DNA of 64,000 nt, taken from Arcanobacterium phocae (GTDB lineage: Bacteria > Actinomycetota > Actinomycetes > Actinomycetales > Actinomycetaceae). Position numbers and translations under genes: made by a program. The notes under the pieces are model-generated. The model worked only from the letters and a program-made list of their open reading frames with translations. It did no database searches and was not told the DNA's origin. Positions 22,519-31,307 of the stretch are shown one piece after another (within the stretch, counting starts at the first letter, position 1; each line of letters opens with the position of its first letter). The DNA lies in contig NZ_LT629804.1 of assembly GCF_900105865.1 (NCBI RefSeq), positions 1,426,001 through 1,490,000 of the forward strand, written 5' to 3'.

Positions 22519-23346
22519 ATGGCTAAGCTCATTCGTGTCGATGCAGAACTAGTGCGCCGTGGTTTGGCACGTTCCCGAAACGAAGCAACAGAATTGATCC
22601 AAGCAGGACGAGTGCTACTTGATAAAAATGTTGTTGCCAAACCGTCTCGGCAAATGGACCCGGCGCAGGCCCTGATTGTGGCCGACCATCAGCGCGATGA
22701 CTATGCCTCTCGTGGCGCATACAAGCTTTTGGGTGCGTTAGATTACCTTGGTGATACTGCGCCGCAAATCAAGGGCGTTCGCGCGCTCGATGCAGGAGCT
22801 TCTACCGGTGGTTTTACTGATGTGCTTTTACGCCGCGGCGCAGCTTCTGTTGCGGCTGTAGACGTGGGTTATGGGCAATTAGCCTGGCGGCTACGCGAAG
22901 ACCCCCGAGTTGAAGTGTACGAACGGACAAATGTGCGCACGCTGGCCCCGGACTTAGTTAAGCCTGCCCCTGATCTAGTGGTAGGAGATCTATCTTTTAT
23001 ATCGCTTACTTTGGTGTTGCCTGCTCTGGTCAATTGTGCAAGTCCCACTGCAGACTTTCTGTTAATGGTTAAGCCTCAGTTTGAAATCGGAAAGGATCGT
23101 CTAGGCGCAGGTGGAGTGGTGCGCAATCCGGAACACCATGTGGAAACTGTTATGAAAGTAGCTCACTGTGCACGAGATAATGGTCTCGGCATCCTTGCCA
23201 TAGCTCCTTCGCCGCTACCTGGTCCAGCTGGAAACGTGGAATATTTTATTCATATGAAAGCAGCAGTGGCAGACAGCCTCGGAGATAATTTGGAGTCCTC
23301 TATCCGCGAAGCCGTCGCCGCCGGACCCGCTGGTTCTTCGCTCTAA
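22519..23346 (+). CDS. tlyA: TlyA-type rRNA 2'-O-methyltransferase
   Basis: Methylates ribose 2'-OH of cytidines in 16S and/or 23S rRNA; in mycobacteria loss gives capreomycin resistance. The 275 residues comprise an N-terminal S4 RNA-binding domain (about 1-60, starting LIRVDAELVRRGLARSR) and an FtsJ/RrmJ-like Rossmann methyltransferase domain with SAM motif LDAGASTGGFTDVLLRRG near residue 93 and KPQFEIGKDRLG near 188. Start ATG with a GAGG site. It lies in the conserved actinobacterial order tlyA-nadK-recN. Confidence 0.95.
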   Translation: MAKLIRVDAELVRRGLARSRNEATELIQAGRVLLDKNVVAKPSRQMDPAQALIVADHQRDDYASRGAYKLLGALDYLGDTAPQIKGVRALDAGASTGGFTDVLLRRGAASVAAVDVGYGQLAWRLREDPRVEVYERTNVRTLAPDLVKPAPDLVVGDLSFISLTLVLPALVNCASPTADFLLMVKPQFEIGKDRLGAGGVVRNPEHHVETVMKVAHCARDNGLGILAIAPSPLPGPAGNVEYFIHMKAAVADSLGDNLESSIREAVAAGPAGSSL

Positions 23347-23387
23347 GAACTATGATAGACATTCAAAGTACTATTTAAGGAGTGCCG

Positions 23388-24269
23388 GTGAAACGTACAG
23401 TAGCTTTGTTGTCTCATGACAAAAATCCTGAGATTATTGCATCTGCTTCCCGAGTTGCCCAGGCCCTTAAACTAGCTGGTGTTGATGTGTTTTGGCTTCC
23501 AACGCTTCCATCATCGAGCAACAATGAAGAAACTGAGCTTTTGTCAATTGACGAACTAGCTCGGGTAGAGCTTATTATTGTCATGGGCGGAGACGGTACT
23601 ATCCTCCGGGCTGCGGAGCTGGCTTATGGACACTCAATTCCGATCCTCGGAATAAATTACGGGCACATGGGTTTTCTCGCAGAAGCCGATCCAGAGTCCA
23701 TTGCCCATGTCGTTTCTGCTATCGAACAGGGGCAATGGACAGTAGAGTCAAGAATGGCTGTACAAGTAACCATTGAAACTGCAGATGGAGATGTTACCTC
23801 TAGCTGGGCGCTAAACGAAGCGTCGATTGAAAAGGACCCAGTTTCTCGTATGGTCGAAGCTGATATTGCGATTGACCAAGTGCCTGTGTCAGCGTTTAGT
23901 TGTGACACCGTTTTAGTCTCGACGCCGACAGGTTCGACAGCTTACTCATTTTCTGCAGGAGGTCCAGTAGTTTGGCCCGACGTCGATGCGTTAGTTGTCA
24001 CTCCGGTGGCGGCCCACGCGTTATTCGCTCGACCACTGGTGGTTAGCCCCGATTCGCGGGTATCTGTGACGATTAACAGCAATAATGCCCATGTTTGGTG
24101 TGATGGCCGGCGGCTATTCCCTGCACCTGCTGGCACAAGGGTGACTGTGACTCGTGATTCGCACCGAGTCTCATTAGCTCGGCTAAATGAGATGCCATTT
24201 ACGGATCGGCTTGTACGCAAATTTAATCTTCCAACTCATGGCTGGCGAAACAGTGGAGAAGCATCATGA
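23388..24269 (+). CDS. nadK: NAD kinase
   Basis: Phosphorylates NAD to NADP with ATP or polyphosphate. Diagnostic motifs are GGDGTILRAAEL (near residue 66), LNEASIEKD and TPTGSTAYSFSAGGPVVWP. The GTG at 23388 is preferred to the GTG at 23382 because AAGGAG (23377-23382) then has a proper 5-nt spacing; the product is 293 residues, normal for the family. It overlaps recN by 4 bp (ATGA), indicating translational coupling. Confidence 0.95.
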   Translation: MKRTVALLSHDKNPEIIASASRVAQALKLAGVDVFWLPTLPSSSNNEETELLSIDELARVELIIVMGGDGTILRAAELAYGHSIPILGINYGHMGFLAEADPESIAHVVSAIEQGQWTVESRMAVQVTIETADGDVTSSWALNEASIEKDPVSRMVEADIAIDQVPVSAFSCDTVLVSTPTGSTAYSFSAGGPVVWPDVDALVVTPVAAHALFARPLVVSPDSRVSVTINSNNAHVWCDGRRLFPAPAGTRVTVTRDSHRVSLARLNEMPFTDRLVRKFNLPTHGWRNSGEAS

Positions 24270-25960
24270 TCGAAGAGCTACAGATTAGAGACCTTGGAGT
24301 CATAGAACACGCGAACGTAGAATTAGGCACTGGGCTTAACGCGTTAACAGGCGAGACTGGCGCCGGAAAAACAATGGCACTAACGTCGTTGCTGATGTTA
24401 ATGGGCAACAAGATCGATTCCGCGAAAGTTCGCGTTGGAGCCGAAGCAGCAGTGGTCGAAGGTACATTCGTCGTCGGCATTAATTCGCCAGCAGTAGATA
24501 TCGTGCGTAACGCTGGAGGCGATGTAGATACTGATGATAACCGAGCTATTATATACATCTCCCGTCACTTGCCTGCTTCAGGAAGAACGCGTGCTTATGT
24601 TGGCGGGCACTCTGTTCCGTTGGCTGTCCTCAAAGAGCTGAGTGAATACTTAGTAACTATTCATGGCCAAACTGATCAGTTACGCTTGAAATCTCCCAAA
24701 GCGCAACGAGATGCACTAGATTCTTTTGGTGGCGACGAAATCGCACAACTAGCCGCCCAATACCATGATCAATGGCAGAAATACCACAATCTCGTGACCG
24801 AACGCGAAGAGTTTGCTGTAAAGGTTGCTCAGGCGGGGACGGAACGCCTGGCGTTGGAAGCACTTATCTCTCGAGTCGATGCGGTCAATCCTCAAGAAGG
24901 TGAGGAAGATGAATTGAAATCGCGAGCTATGCTGTTGGAAAATATTGAAGATGTGCGAAATGCCTTGGCTGAGGCGTCTGAGGCTTTAGGATCAGAAGAA
25001 AACGGTGCACTGAAACAGCTTGATCGTGCGGCTAACGCATTGGGTAGGATTGCTGCCAATGATCCTCGTGTTGCTCAGTTAGTCAGTGTTTTGCATGAAG
25101 TAAGTGCTCAAGCTTCGGACATCTCTAATGAAGTCGGTGGGCAACTGTCATCACTCGATGCAGATCCAGCGCAGCTTAACAGCATTCATGAACGTCGCGC
25201 GCAGTTGAAGACGCTGCAACGAGATCTTGGGATGGATATAGGAGAAATACTTTCTCGACGTGCTGCCGCGGATGAACGGTTAGCGGCTATCGCCAATCCG
25301 CAAGAAACATTAGACTCACTCACAGCTCAAGTTGCTCAGGAAAAAGAGAAGCTTAAGCATGCTGGAGCGGCACTGAGTAAATGCAGAGTCAAGTATGCGC
25401 ACTTATTGAGTAAGAATGTGACGAAAGAACTCGCACAGCTCGCAATGAAAGATGCCACATTTTCGGTACTCGTCGAAGCGTCTGAATCGCCACAAAGTCA
25501 TGGGATTGACCATATTGAATTTCAGCTTTCACCCCACCGTGGTAGTCCATTATTGCCGTTAGGGCAAACCGCTTCTGGAGGTGAAATGTCGCGTGTGATG
25601 CTTGCTTTGGAAGTAGTACTTGCATCAAGAATTTCCACCACAGAACACACGTTCATCTTTGATGAAGTTGATGCAGGAATCGGCGGAAAAACAGCACTTT
25701 CTATCGGTGAGCGGCTGGCCGTATTAGGTAAGCAATGCCAGGTTATTGCTGTCACCCATTTGGCGCAGGTCGCAGCTTACTCGTCTCGTCACATAAACGT
25801 TCGGAAGAACGTTACTCAGTCCGGTGGTGATACTAAAGTCTCGGTGTTAGCTGAGACGGAACGCGTCGCAGAACTAGCTCGGATGCTCTCCGGACACTCC
25901 GAATCCGAAGCGGCACTCGCACACGCAGCTGAGCTACTTAGCTCGGCTCATGTGTCATGA
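24266..25960 (+). CDS. recN: DNA repair protein RecN
   Basis: An SMC-like ATPase for double-strand-break repair, 564 residues as usual. Walker A GETGAGKT lies at about residue 29, a coiled-coil region covers roughly 155-370, and the ABC signature (SGGEMSRVMLALE) and Walker B FIFDEVDAGI lie near residues 437-475. It starts inside the nadK stop. No separate LexA box is visible here, so SOS control, if any, would act on the operon promoter. Confidence 0.96.
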   Translation: MIEELQIRDLGVIEHANVELGTGLNALTGETGAGKTMALTSLLMLMGNKIDSAKVRVGAEAAVVEGTFVVGINSPAVDIVRNAGGDVDTDDNRAIIYISRHLPASGRTRAYVGGHSVPLAVLKELSEYLVTIHGQTDQLRLKSPKAQRDALDSFGGDEIAQLAAQYHDQWQKYHNLVTEREEFAVKVAQAGTERLALEALISRVDAVNPQEGEEDELKSRAMLLENIEDVRNALAEASEALGSEENGALKQLDRAANALGRIAANDPRVAQLVSVLHEVSAQASDISNEVGGQLSSLDADPAQLNSIHERRAQLKTLQRDLGMDIGEILSRRAAADERLAAIANPQETLDSLTAQVAQEKEKLKHAGAALSKCRVKYAHLLSKNVTKELAQLAMKDATFSVLVEASESPQSHGIDHIEFQLSPHRGSPLLPLGQTASGGEMSRVMLALEVVLASRISTTEHTFIFDEVDAGIGGKTALSIGERLAVLGKQCQVIAVTHLAQVAAYSSRHINVRKNVTQSGGDTKVSVLAETERVAELARMLSGHSESEAALAHAAELLSSAHVS

Positions 25961-25967
25961 TATTCGT

Positions 25968-27146
25968 ATGGTATTCAAACGGCGTAAGAATGCAGTAGCA
26001 GGTGTTCCGGGTAAGTGTGAGGCACCTGTTAAAGTTGACTCACGGACAAAGAACTTAACGAAGCGTTTAGTGGCGGGCGATATCGCTATTATTGACCACG
26101 AGGACCTCGATCGTGTCTCCGCAGAAGCACTTGTCGAGTGTAAGCCGACGGCAGTGCTTAATGCAGCTAAATCTACCTCGGGCAGATATCCTAACCTTGG
26201 CCCGATTATTCTCAACGAAGCTGGAATCCCGTTAATCGATGATTTAGGGTCAGCAATCATGGATATTCGTGAAGGATCAATGGTTAAGGTAGACTCTCAA
26301 GGGGTAGTGACGCAAAACGGCGATATTATTGCTGAGGGTGTAGTCCAAACTGCGCAAACGATCCAAGAAGACCGTGAAGCCGCACGGGCTGGAATGTCTA
26401 CCCAGCTAAAGGCGTTTGCGACGAACACGATGGAGTACGTCGAACGGGAACAGGATTTGATTCTAGATGGCATCGGCATGCCAGATGTCACTACATCGTT
26501 TACTGGTCGTCATGCGCTTATCGTCGTCCGTGGTTACCGCTATAAAGATGATCTCCAGGCTTTGCGAACATATATTCGCGAGTATCGGCCAGTGCTTATC
26601 GGCGTTGATGGTGGAGCCGATGCCCTAATTGAGGCAGGGTACAAGCCTGACATGATCGTCGGTGACATGGACTCAGTTTCTGATGAAGCACTCAAATCCG
26701 GGGCAGAAGTTGTTGTTCATGCGTATCGTGATGGCAGAGCTCCAGGGCGTAAACGTGTGGAAGACTTAGGTATTGAGCATGTGGTTTTCCCAGCAACCGG
26801 TACCTCGGAAGATATCGCGATGTTGTTGGCTGATGCCAAAGGCGCTAATTTGATTGTGGCATTGGGAACGCATTCCACCCTGATCGAATATTTAGACAAA
26901 GGACGACGTGGAATGGCTTCCACATTCCTCACGCGCTTGCAGGTTGGTTCTAAACTCATCGATGCTAAAGGCGTTAGCCAGTTATACCGGTCGCGTATTT
27001 CCAACTGGCAAATCGCATTTTTACTTATTACTGGGTTGTTCGTTATCGCTGCTTCGTTAGCAGTCACTGATGCTGGACAGATTCTGTTTGGTTTGTTTAA
27101 GGTCTGGTTCTCAGACGCAATTTTCTGGTTTAAGAGTCTTTTTTAG
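25968..27146 (+). CDS. steA: SteA-like cytokinetic ring protein
   Basis: Resembles corynebacterial SteA (Rv1697 family), which with SteB acts at the cell-division ring in peptidoglycan splitting. Residues about 155-330 form a thiamine-pyrophosphokinase-like domain (VLIGVDGGADALIEAGYKPD, GDMDSVSDEAL), and one transmembrane helix lies near the C-terminus (WQIAFLLITGLFVIAASLAV). The start is uncertain: the ATG at 25968 gives MVFKRRKN; the ATG at 25950 overlaps recN. Neither has a clear ribosome site. steB follows 8 bp later. Confidence 0.88.
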   Translation: MVFKRRKNAVAGVPGKCEAPVKVDSRTKNLTKRLVAGDIAIIDHEDLDRVSAEALVECKPTAVLNAAKSTSGRYPNLGPIILNEAGIPLIDDLGSAIMDIREGSMVKVDSQGVVTQNGDIIAEGVVQTAQTIQEDREAARAGMSTQLKAFATNTMEYVEREQDLILDGIGMPDVTTSFTGRHALIVVRGYRYKDDLQALRTYIREYRPVLIGVDGGADALIEAGYKPDMIVGDMDSVSDEALKSGAEVVVHAYRDGRAPGRKRVEDLGIEHVVFPATGTSEDIAMLLADAKGANLIVALGTHSTLIEYLDKGRRGMASTFLTRLQVGSKLIDAKGVSQLYRSRISNWQIAFLLITGLFVIAASLAVTDAGQILFGLFKVWFSDAIFWFKSLF

Positions 27147-27154
27147 GTGGATCC

Positions 27155-28183
27155 ATGGTTGACTTTCGTTATCACCTCGTGTCACTAGGTGCAGTTTTTA
27201 TAGCCTTAGCAGTTGGTATTATTCTTGGTGCCGGCCCGCTACAGAATTCAATTGGTAGCGTGCTGAATTCGCAAGTCCAAGCATTGTCTGATGCCAATGC
27301 AAAACTTAAGACGGAGTCAAGTGATTATAAAACAGCTCTGGCGCACCATGAGGAGGCATGGGCTGATATAGCACCGACGCTTGTCGCGGATACCTTAACT
27401 GGACGCACTGTTGCAATCGTGGCCTTGCCGGGTGTGGAAACTGAGCAGATTACTGCAATCACGGATCGTCTCGATAACGCTGGAGCTTCGGTTAACGTCC
27501 AGATCTCGCTCAATAGTGGATGGACCGCGGCCGATGAAACAGCTTACCGAACAACCTTTGCTAGCCAACTAGCATCATATATCGACGGGGCCAAAGAAGA
27601 CGCAGATGCTAACGAGCTCATGGCAGACGCGCTTCGACAGCTTGCCACTCGTGGCGAGTCTTTTGGACAGAATGCAACGCTTCGCGATATTTTCACTGGC
27701 TCCGAACACCCTATGATGACGATTGCTTCCTCAACGGGAGCTGAAGCTCAGGCTGTCGTTATCATTGCTCCTGACACAGATCAGGTTGAAATTGATACTC
27801 GCGCAGCAAAGGACGCTGAAATACAAGCTCAAGCAACTTATGACGCCCAAACATATGCAGAACTCGCATCTCGATTCGGTCAGCATGTGCCAACCGTTGT
27901 TGTAGGTGCAGCTGATTCACCTGCTGATGTTGCTCGAGTTGTACGCGACGCGGGAAACGTCTCGACCGTTGATAATGTCGCTGATTCGTTGTCCGTGGGG
28001 ACAATGAATGTTGTTATGGCAGTAGCGGCTGAATTAAATGACTCAGTCGTGCAACTTGGTTTCGACGACGGAGCTAGCACTGCGCTATCGCCACGCGTTG
28101 AGTCACCAAAGCCTGACGAAGCTGCACAACCATCGGAATCGAATTCAGAGGAACAACCAGCTGAAGGTCATCCTGCAGCATGA
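27155..28183 (+). CDS. steB: SteB / MctB-like envelope protein
   Basis: A 342-residue protein with one N-terminal transmembrane helix and an extracytoplasmic domain starting with a coiled coil. The start MVDFRYHLVSLGAVFIALAV followed by GIILGAGPL is characteristic of the Rv1698 family, described as the copper-related outer-membrane protein MctB in mycobacteria and as SteB, partner of SteA in cell division, in corynebacteria. Direct linkage to steA favours the division role; this organism type lacks a mycolate outer membrane. The C-terminus is Pro/Glu-rich. The stop overlaps the next start (ATGA). Confidence 0.87.
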   Translation: MVDFRYHLVSLGAVFIALAVGIILGAGPLQNSIGSVLNSQVQALSDANAKLKTESSDYKTALAHHEEAWADIAPTLVADTLTGRTVAIVALPGVETEQITAITDRLDNAGASVNVQISLNSGWTAADETAYRTTFASQLASYIDGAKEDADANELMADALRQLATRGESFGQNATLRDIFTGSEHPMMTIASSTGAEAQAVVIIAPDTDQVEIDTRAAKDAEIQAQATYDAQTYAELASRFGQHVPTVVVGAADSPADVARVVRDAGNVSTVDNVADSLSVGTMNVVMAVAAELNDSVVQLGFDDGASTALSPRVESPKPDEAAQPSESNSEEQPAEGHPAA

Positions 28184-28995
28184 TACGACGAGTTCTTGGG
28201 TGTGCGGTTGGTGCTGCTAGCGTCTACGGAGTAAAACAACTAACAAAGCACCGAATCATGGATTCTTGGGATCGGCAGTCTTTTGATGGGACTATGGTAT
28301 CGCTTACCGGGGGACTGCAAGTTGCTTCCGGGATCGTCGTCGGAACTTTATTCACACGGTCGAACAAGCTACGCCGAGCAAGTTTAATCGCTGGAACTGC
28401 TGGCGCTTTTGCTGGTTATATTGATGATCATTTGGAAGGTGCTTTCAAGTCGCAAGGAAAGGGTTTTCATGGCCACCTTGGTGCCCTGAAATCGGGTCAC
28501 CTGACTTCTGGAATTGCTAAGATTGCGATTATCGGTTTTGGCGCCTTGGCATCAGGTTTGGTGTTAGAGCGTCCCCGAAGCCTACGAGATCTTGCTGCGG
28601 TTGGCATCGATACCGCCCTGATTGCGGGTAGTGCTAATTTGATCAACCTACTTGACCTTCGACCTGGCCGGGCACTAAAGGTTTCCAGCTTACTTGCCGG
28701 ATTTCTCTGCGCAAGTAAAGAAGAAACAGCCGTTCCAGCCAGTGCATTGTTAGGTTCTGGCTTGGCCGGGCTTCCTTCTGATCTGAACGGTGATACGATG
28801 CTCGGCGATCTTGGAGCCAATACATCAGGAGCACAATTGGGAGTTATTCTTTCACGTGTGTTGCCATTGCCTGCACGCAGTGCATGGCTAGCTGGAACTG
28901 TTGGTCTTACATTGGCCTCGGAAAAGATTTCATTTTCGCACGTGATTGAGAGTAACAAGTTCCTCAATGCGATCGATCAATTAGGTCGTCACTGA
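28180..28995 (+). CDS. MraY/WecA-like membrane protein
   Basis: A 271-residue protein with about eight hydrophobic segments. Motifs recall the polyprenyl-phosphate phosphoaminosugar transferase family: an Asp-Asp pair in AGYIDDHLEGAF, a basic KGFHGHLGALKSGHLTSG loop, and NLINLLDLRPGRALKV, which resembles the N-x-x-N-x-x-D-G/R block of MraY. It is smaller than MraY itself. Located between steB and murJ, it may act on or sense a lipid-linked cell-wall precursor; catalysis is not established. Starts within the steB stop; murJ follows 9 bp later. Confidence 0.65.
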   Translation: MIRRVLGCAVGAASVYGVKQLTKHRIMDSWDRQSFDGTMVSLTGGLQVASGIVVGTLFTRSNKLRRASLIAGTAGAFAGYIDDHLEGAFKSQGKGFHGHLGALKSGHLTSGIAKIAIIGFGALASGLVLERPRSLRDLAAVGIDTALIAGSANLINLLDLRPGRALKVSSLLAGFLCASKEETAVPASALLGSGLAGLPSDLNGDTMLGDLGANTSGAQLGVILSRVLPLPARSAWLAGTVGLTLASEKISFSHVIESNKFLNAIDQLGRH

Positions 28996-29004
28996 AGGAA
29001 CCCC

Positions 29005-30564
29005 ATGAAGAGAGTCTCATCAGTTGCCGGAGCTGCTGGGCTCATCGCCTTGTTGACCCTCGGCTCACGTATTATGGGGCTATTGCGCAAACTCGCGCAG
29101 TCATGGGCGATGTCCGATGGTACTATTGCTGGAACATATGACACTGCAAATACGGTGCCTAACGTACTATTTGAGGTCGCTGCTGGTGGCGCATTAGCCG
29201 GAGCAGTAATTCCGATAGTATCGCGCTTTATCGCACGGAACATGCGCAGTGCTGAGTCGAAGACCGTATCTGCGTTGCTCACCTGGATACTTACTGTTTC
29301 AGTGCCGTTGGCTGCTGTTGTTATGCTGACAGCTACTTATATTGTGCAGTTCTTACTGGGTGATGCCCCGATCTCGAATATTGCACTTGGGACTAGCCTG
29401 CTACGAATGTTTGCTTTACAGATTCCGCTTTATGGTTTGTCGGTAGTATTTTCTGGCGTATTACAAGCACATAAACGTTTTGTTCTTCCGGCGCTTGCGC
29501 CATTGCTATCTTCGGTAGTAGTGGTGGGAGTTTTTGTATGGTATGCGCTCACGGTTGGTCCGTATGCTGAGCCTGACGCTATCACTGGATCAGCGACTGC
29601 ATTGCTAGGCTGGGGGACCACCGCTGGGGTTGCAGTCTTTTCCCTTGTGCAGTTCCCTGCGGTTGTCAAGCTGGTAACTATTCGTCCGTCCTGGTCTTTT
29701 CCTGACGGTGTAGGCCGTGCTACAGTCAGAATGGGTGGCGCCGGTTTAGCTGCTCTAGGAGCACAACAACTGGCTATCATCATGATTATGTATTCGACGA
29801 ATGCTTTGTCTGACACCGGAACCTTCGCTGCTTTTAACTATGCCTATGCGATTTTTATGGTTCCATACGCAGTGTTGGCTGTTCCTATTGCAACTGCGGT
29901 ATTTCCGCGTATTGCTGAAGCTCACGAGCTAGGGGAGCATGATAAGGTTCGCGGTTTAGTTTCACATTCGACATTTGTTGTCATCGTAATGGGAGCAACA
30001 GCTGCAGTTTTGATTGCAGTTCTATCGGTGCCAGCAAAAACTGTGGTCGAACTTGGCAATCCAATTTTGGGACTCGATATCGCGCTACAATCAATGGCAC
30101 TTGGTGCGGTAGGCTTTTCTGTTTTATACCATGGTGCTCGCGTTTTATATGCATTGGGCAGACCACGATACGTTGTACGAACCAATTCGCTGGCGTGGGC
30201 ATCGGTGATTGTTGCGCTTGTAGGTGCGCATATTGTGGGGATTTCTGGCCGGGAAGCCACTTTGTTGTGGGTAGGGCTATCGCTATCGATCGGGATGACT
30301 TTCGGGACCGCTACAGTTTTGGTGCTATTGCGCAAAGCAAGTGGAGCACGAGTTTTAAAAGATCATGCAGGTGGGCTTATACGTTCAGTTGTGGTGCTTG
30401 CGGTTATTGGAATACCAGCGTGGTTCGGTGTCCCGTTCATTCAGTACCATTGCGGCGGTGGCATATTGGGATCTTTTATCGCTGCGGGTCTGGGCGGACT
30501 CGTTGTCATTATTCCGATGCTGGTGGTTTTACGTCATGATCTATATGGAAGGACAAAAGCATGA
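29005..30564 (+). CDS. murJ: lipid II flippase MurJ
   Basis: Membrane exporter of the MOP superfamily that flips lipid II for peptidoglycan synthesis. 519 residues with about 14 transmembrane segments; start region SRIMGLLRKLAQSWAMSDG followed by VPNVLFEVAAGGALAGAVIP is diagnostic of MurJ/MviN. It is the compact form without the C-terminal pseudokinase extension of mycobacterial MviN. ATG start after an AAGGAA site. Overlaps the NUDIX gene by 4 bp. Confidence 0.94.
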   Translation: MKRVSSVAGAAGLIALLTLGSRIMGLLRKLAQSWAMSDGTIAGTYDTANTVPNVLFEVAAGGALAGAVIPIVSRFIARNMRSAESKTVSALLTWILTVSVPLAAVVMLTATYIVQFLLGDAPISNIALGTSLLRMFALQIPLYGLSVVFSGVLQAHKRFVLPALAPLLSSVVVVGVFVWYALTVGPYAEPDAITGSATALLGWGTTAGVAVFSLVQFPAVVKLVTIRPSWSFPDGVGRATVRMGGAGLAALGAQQLAIIMIMYSTNALSDTGTFAAFNYAYAIFMVPYAVLAVPIATAVFPRIAEAHELGEHDKVRGLVSHSTFVVIVMGATAAVLIAVLSVPAKTVVELGNPILGLDIALQSMALGAVGFSVLYHGARVLYALGRPRYVVRTNSLAWASVIVALVGAHIVGISGREATLLWVGLSLSIGMTFGTATVLVLLRKASGARVLKDHAGGLIRSVVVLAVIGIPAWFGVPFIQYHCGGGILGSFIAAGLGGLVVIIPMLVVLRHDLYGRTKA

Positions 30565-31187
30565 GGCTCTATCCAACAGTGGCAGGTGACATCGAACTCA
30601 AAGATATTCAGGCGCCCGAACATGTCGCGATGCTTACTTCGGAGCATAAGTTCGGCGGCCCAATTTTTGATATATACGATGATCAGATTAAATTTGCTGC
30701 TGGTGATGTTGCTAACCGACAATATATGACCCATGATGACGCAGTGGCTATTGTTGCGGTTAGACCTTTTGGTCCGTCATGGGAGGTTATGCTTATTAAT
30801 CAATATCGACATGCTCCACGGCAACTGATGTGGGAAGTCCCCGCCGGGCTTTGTGATGTTCCGGGCGAGGAGAAGAAGCGCGCTGCGCGGCGTGAACTAG
30901 CTGAAGAAACTGGTTACGTTGCGAATGGGTGGCTGGAGTTGATCAGTTTTTATGCTTCTGCAGGAGTGAGTGATGAAAAAGTGACAGTTTTCTTAGCTTC
31001 TGACGTTTCGATTGGTAGCAAAAATAATTTTGAAAAAATTGAAGAAGAGCGTGAAATTACCGTCCATTGGGTAGATATCCGCAACATTATTCAGGCAATC
31101 TTTCGCGGCGACCTCACTAGTCCAGCGCTTGTTGCCGGAGTGTTAGCTGCCAATGAGTATCTGCGGAGCCAGACTTTTCGTCCATAG
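30561..31187 (+). CDS. NUDIX hydrolase, ADP-ribose pyrophosphatase type
   Basis: Likely cleaves ADP-ribose or related nucleoside diphosphate sugars. A full Nudix box (G-x5-E-x7-REL-x-EE-x-G) lies at about residues 97-119, after the EVPAGL-like segment read here as WEVPAGLCD. 208 residues is typical for ADP-ribose pyrophosphatases, and the gene matches the position of Rv1700 near steAB in mycobacteria. Start ATG overlaps the murJ stop. It closes the run that starts at 19609. Confidence 0.9.
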   Translation: MRLYPTVAGDIELKDIQAPEHVAMLTSEHKFGGPIFDIYDDQIKFAAGDVANRQYMTHDDAVAIVAVRPFGPSWEVMLINQYRHAPRQLMWEVPAGLCDVPGEEKKRAARRELAEETGYVANGWLELISFYASAGVSDEKVTVFLASDVSIGSKNNFEKIEEEREITVHWVDIRNIIQAIFRGDLTSPALVAGVLAANEYLRSQTFRP

Positions 31188-31241
31188 AATGCTTTAGTGA
31201 CACTTTTCTGTTCGAGTGTGGCATAAATCTGCCTCATCAAC

Positions 31242-31263
31242 TTGCAAAAGTTTAATTTTGCAA
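31242..31263. promoter_or_regulatory. TTGCAAAA-N6-TTTTGCAA palindrome upstream of sufR
   Basis: A perfect 8-bp inverted repeat with a 6-bp centre, 44 bp before the sufR start and overlapping the next palindrome by 3 bp. It may be an additional operator or a binding site for another regulator. Confidence 0.5.
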
Positions 31264-31274
31264 CAAAGATGTTG
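31261..31274. promoter_or_regulatory. candidate SufR operator (CAAC-N6-GTTG)
   Basis: CAACAAAGATGTTG fits the CAAC-N6-GTTG site known for cyanobacterial SufR, with the symmetry extended to five bases per arm. It lies 33 bp upstream of the sufR ATG, suitable for autoregulation of the suf operon by Fe-S status. Confidence 0.65.
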
Positions 31275-31307
31275 TGTAAAGGTTTTTATTAGTTGCGGGA
31301 GGTGGAT

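Noticed and set aside
25389..25628. Minus-strand frames inside recN and other core genes
   Set aside because: Shadows of confidently identified genes, with no ribosome sites and no family features.
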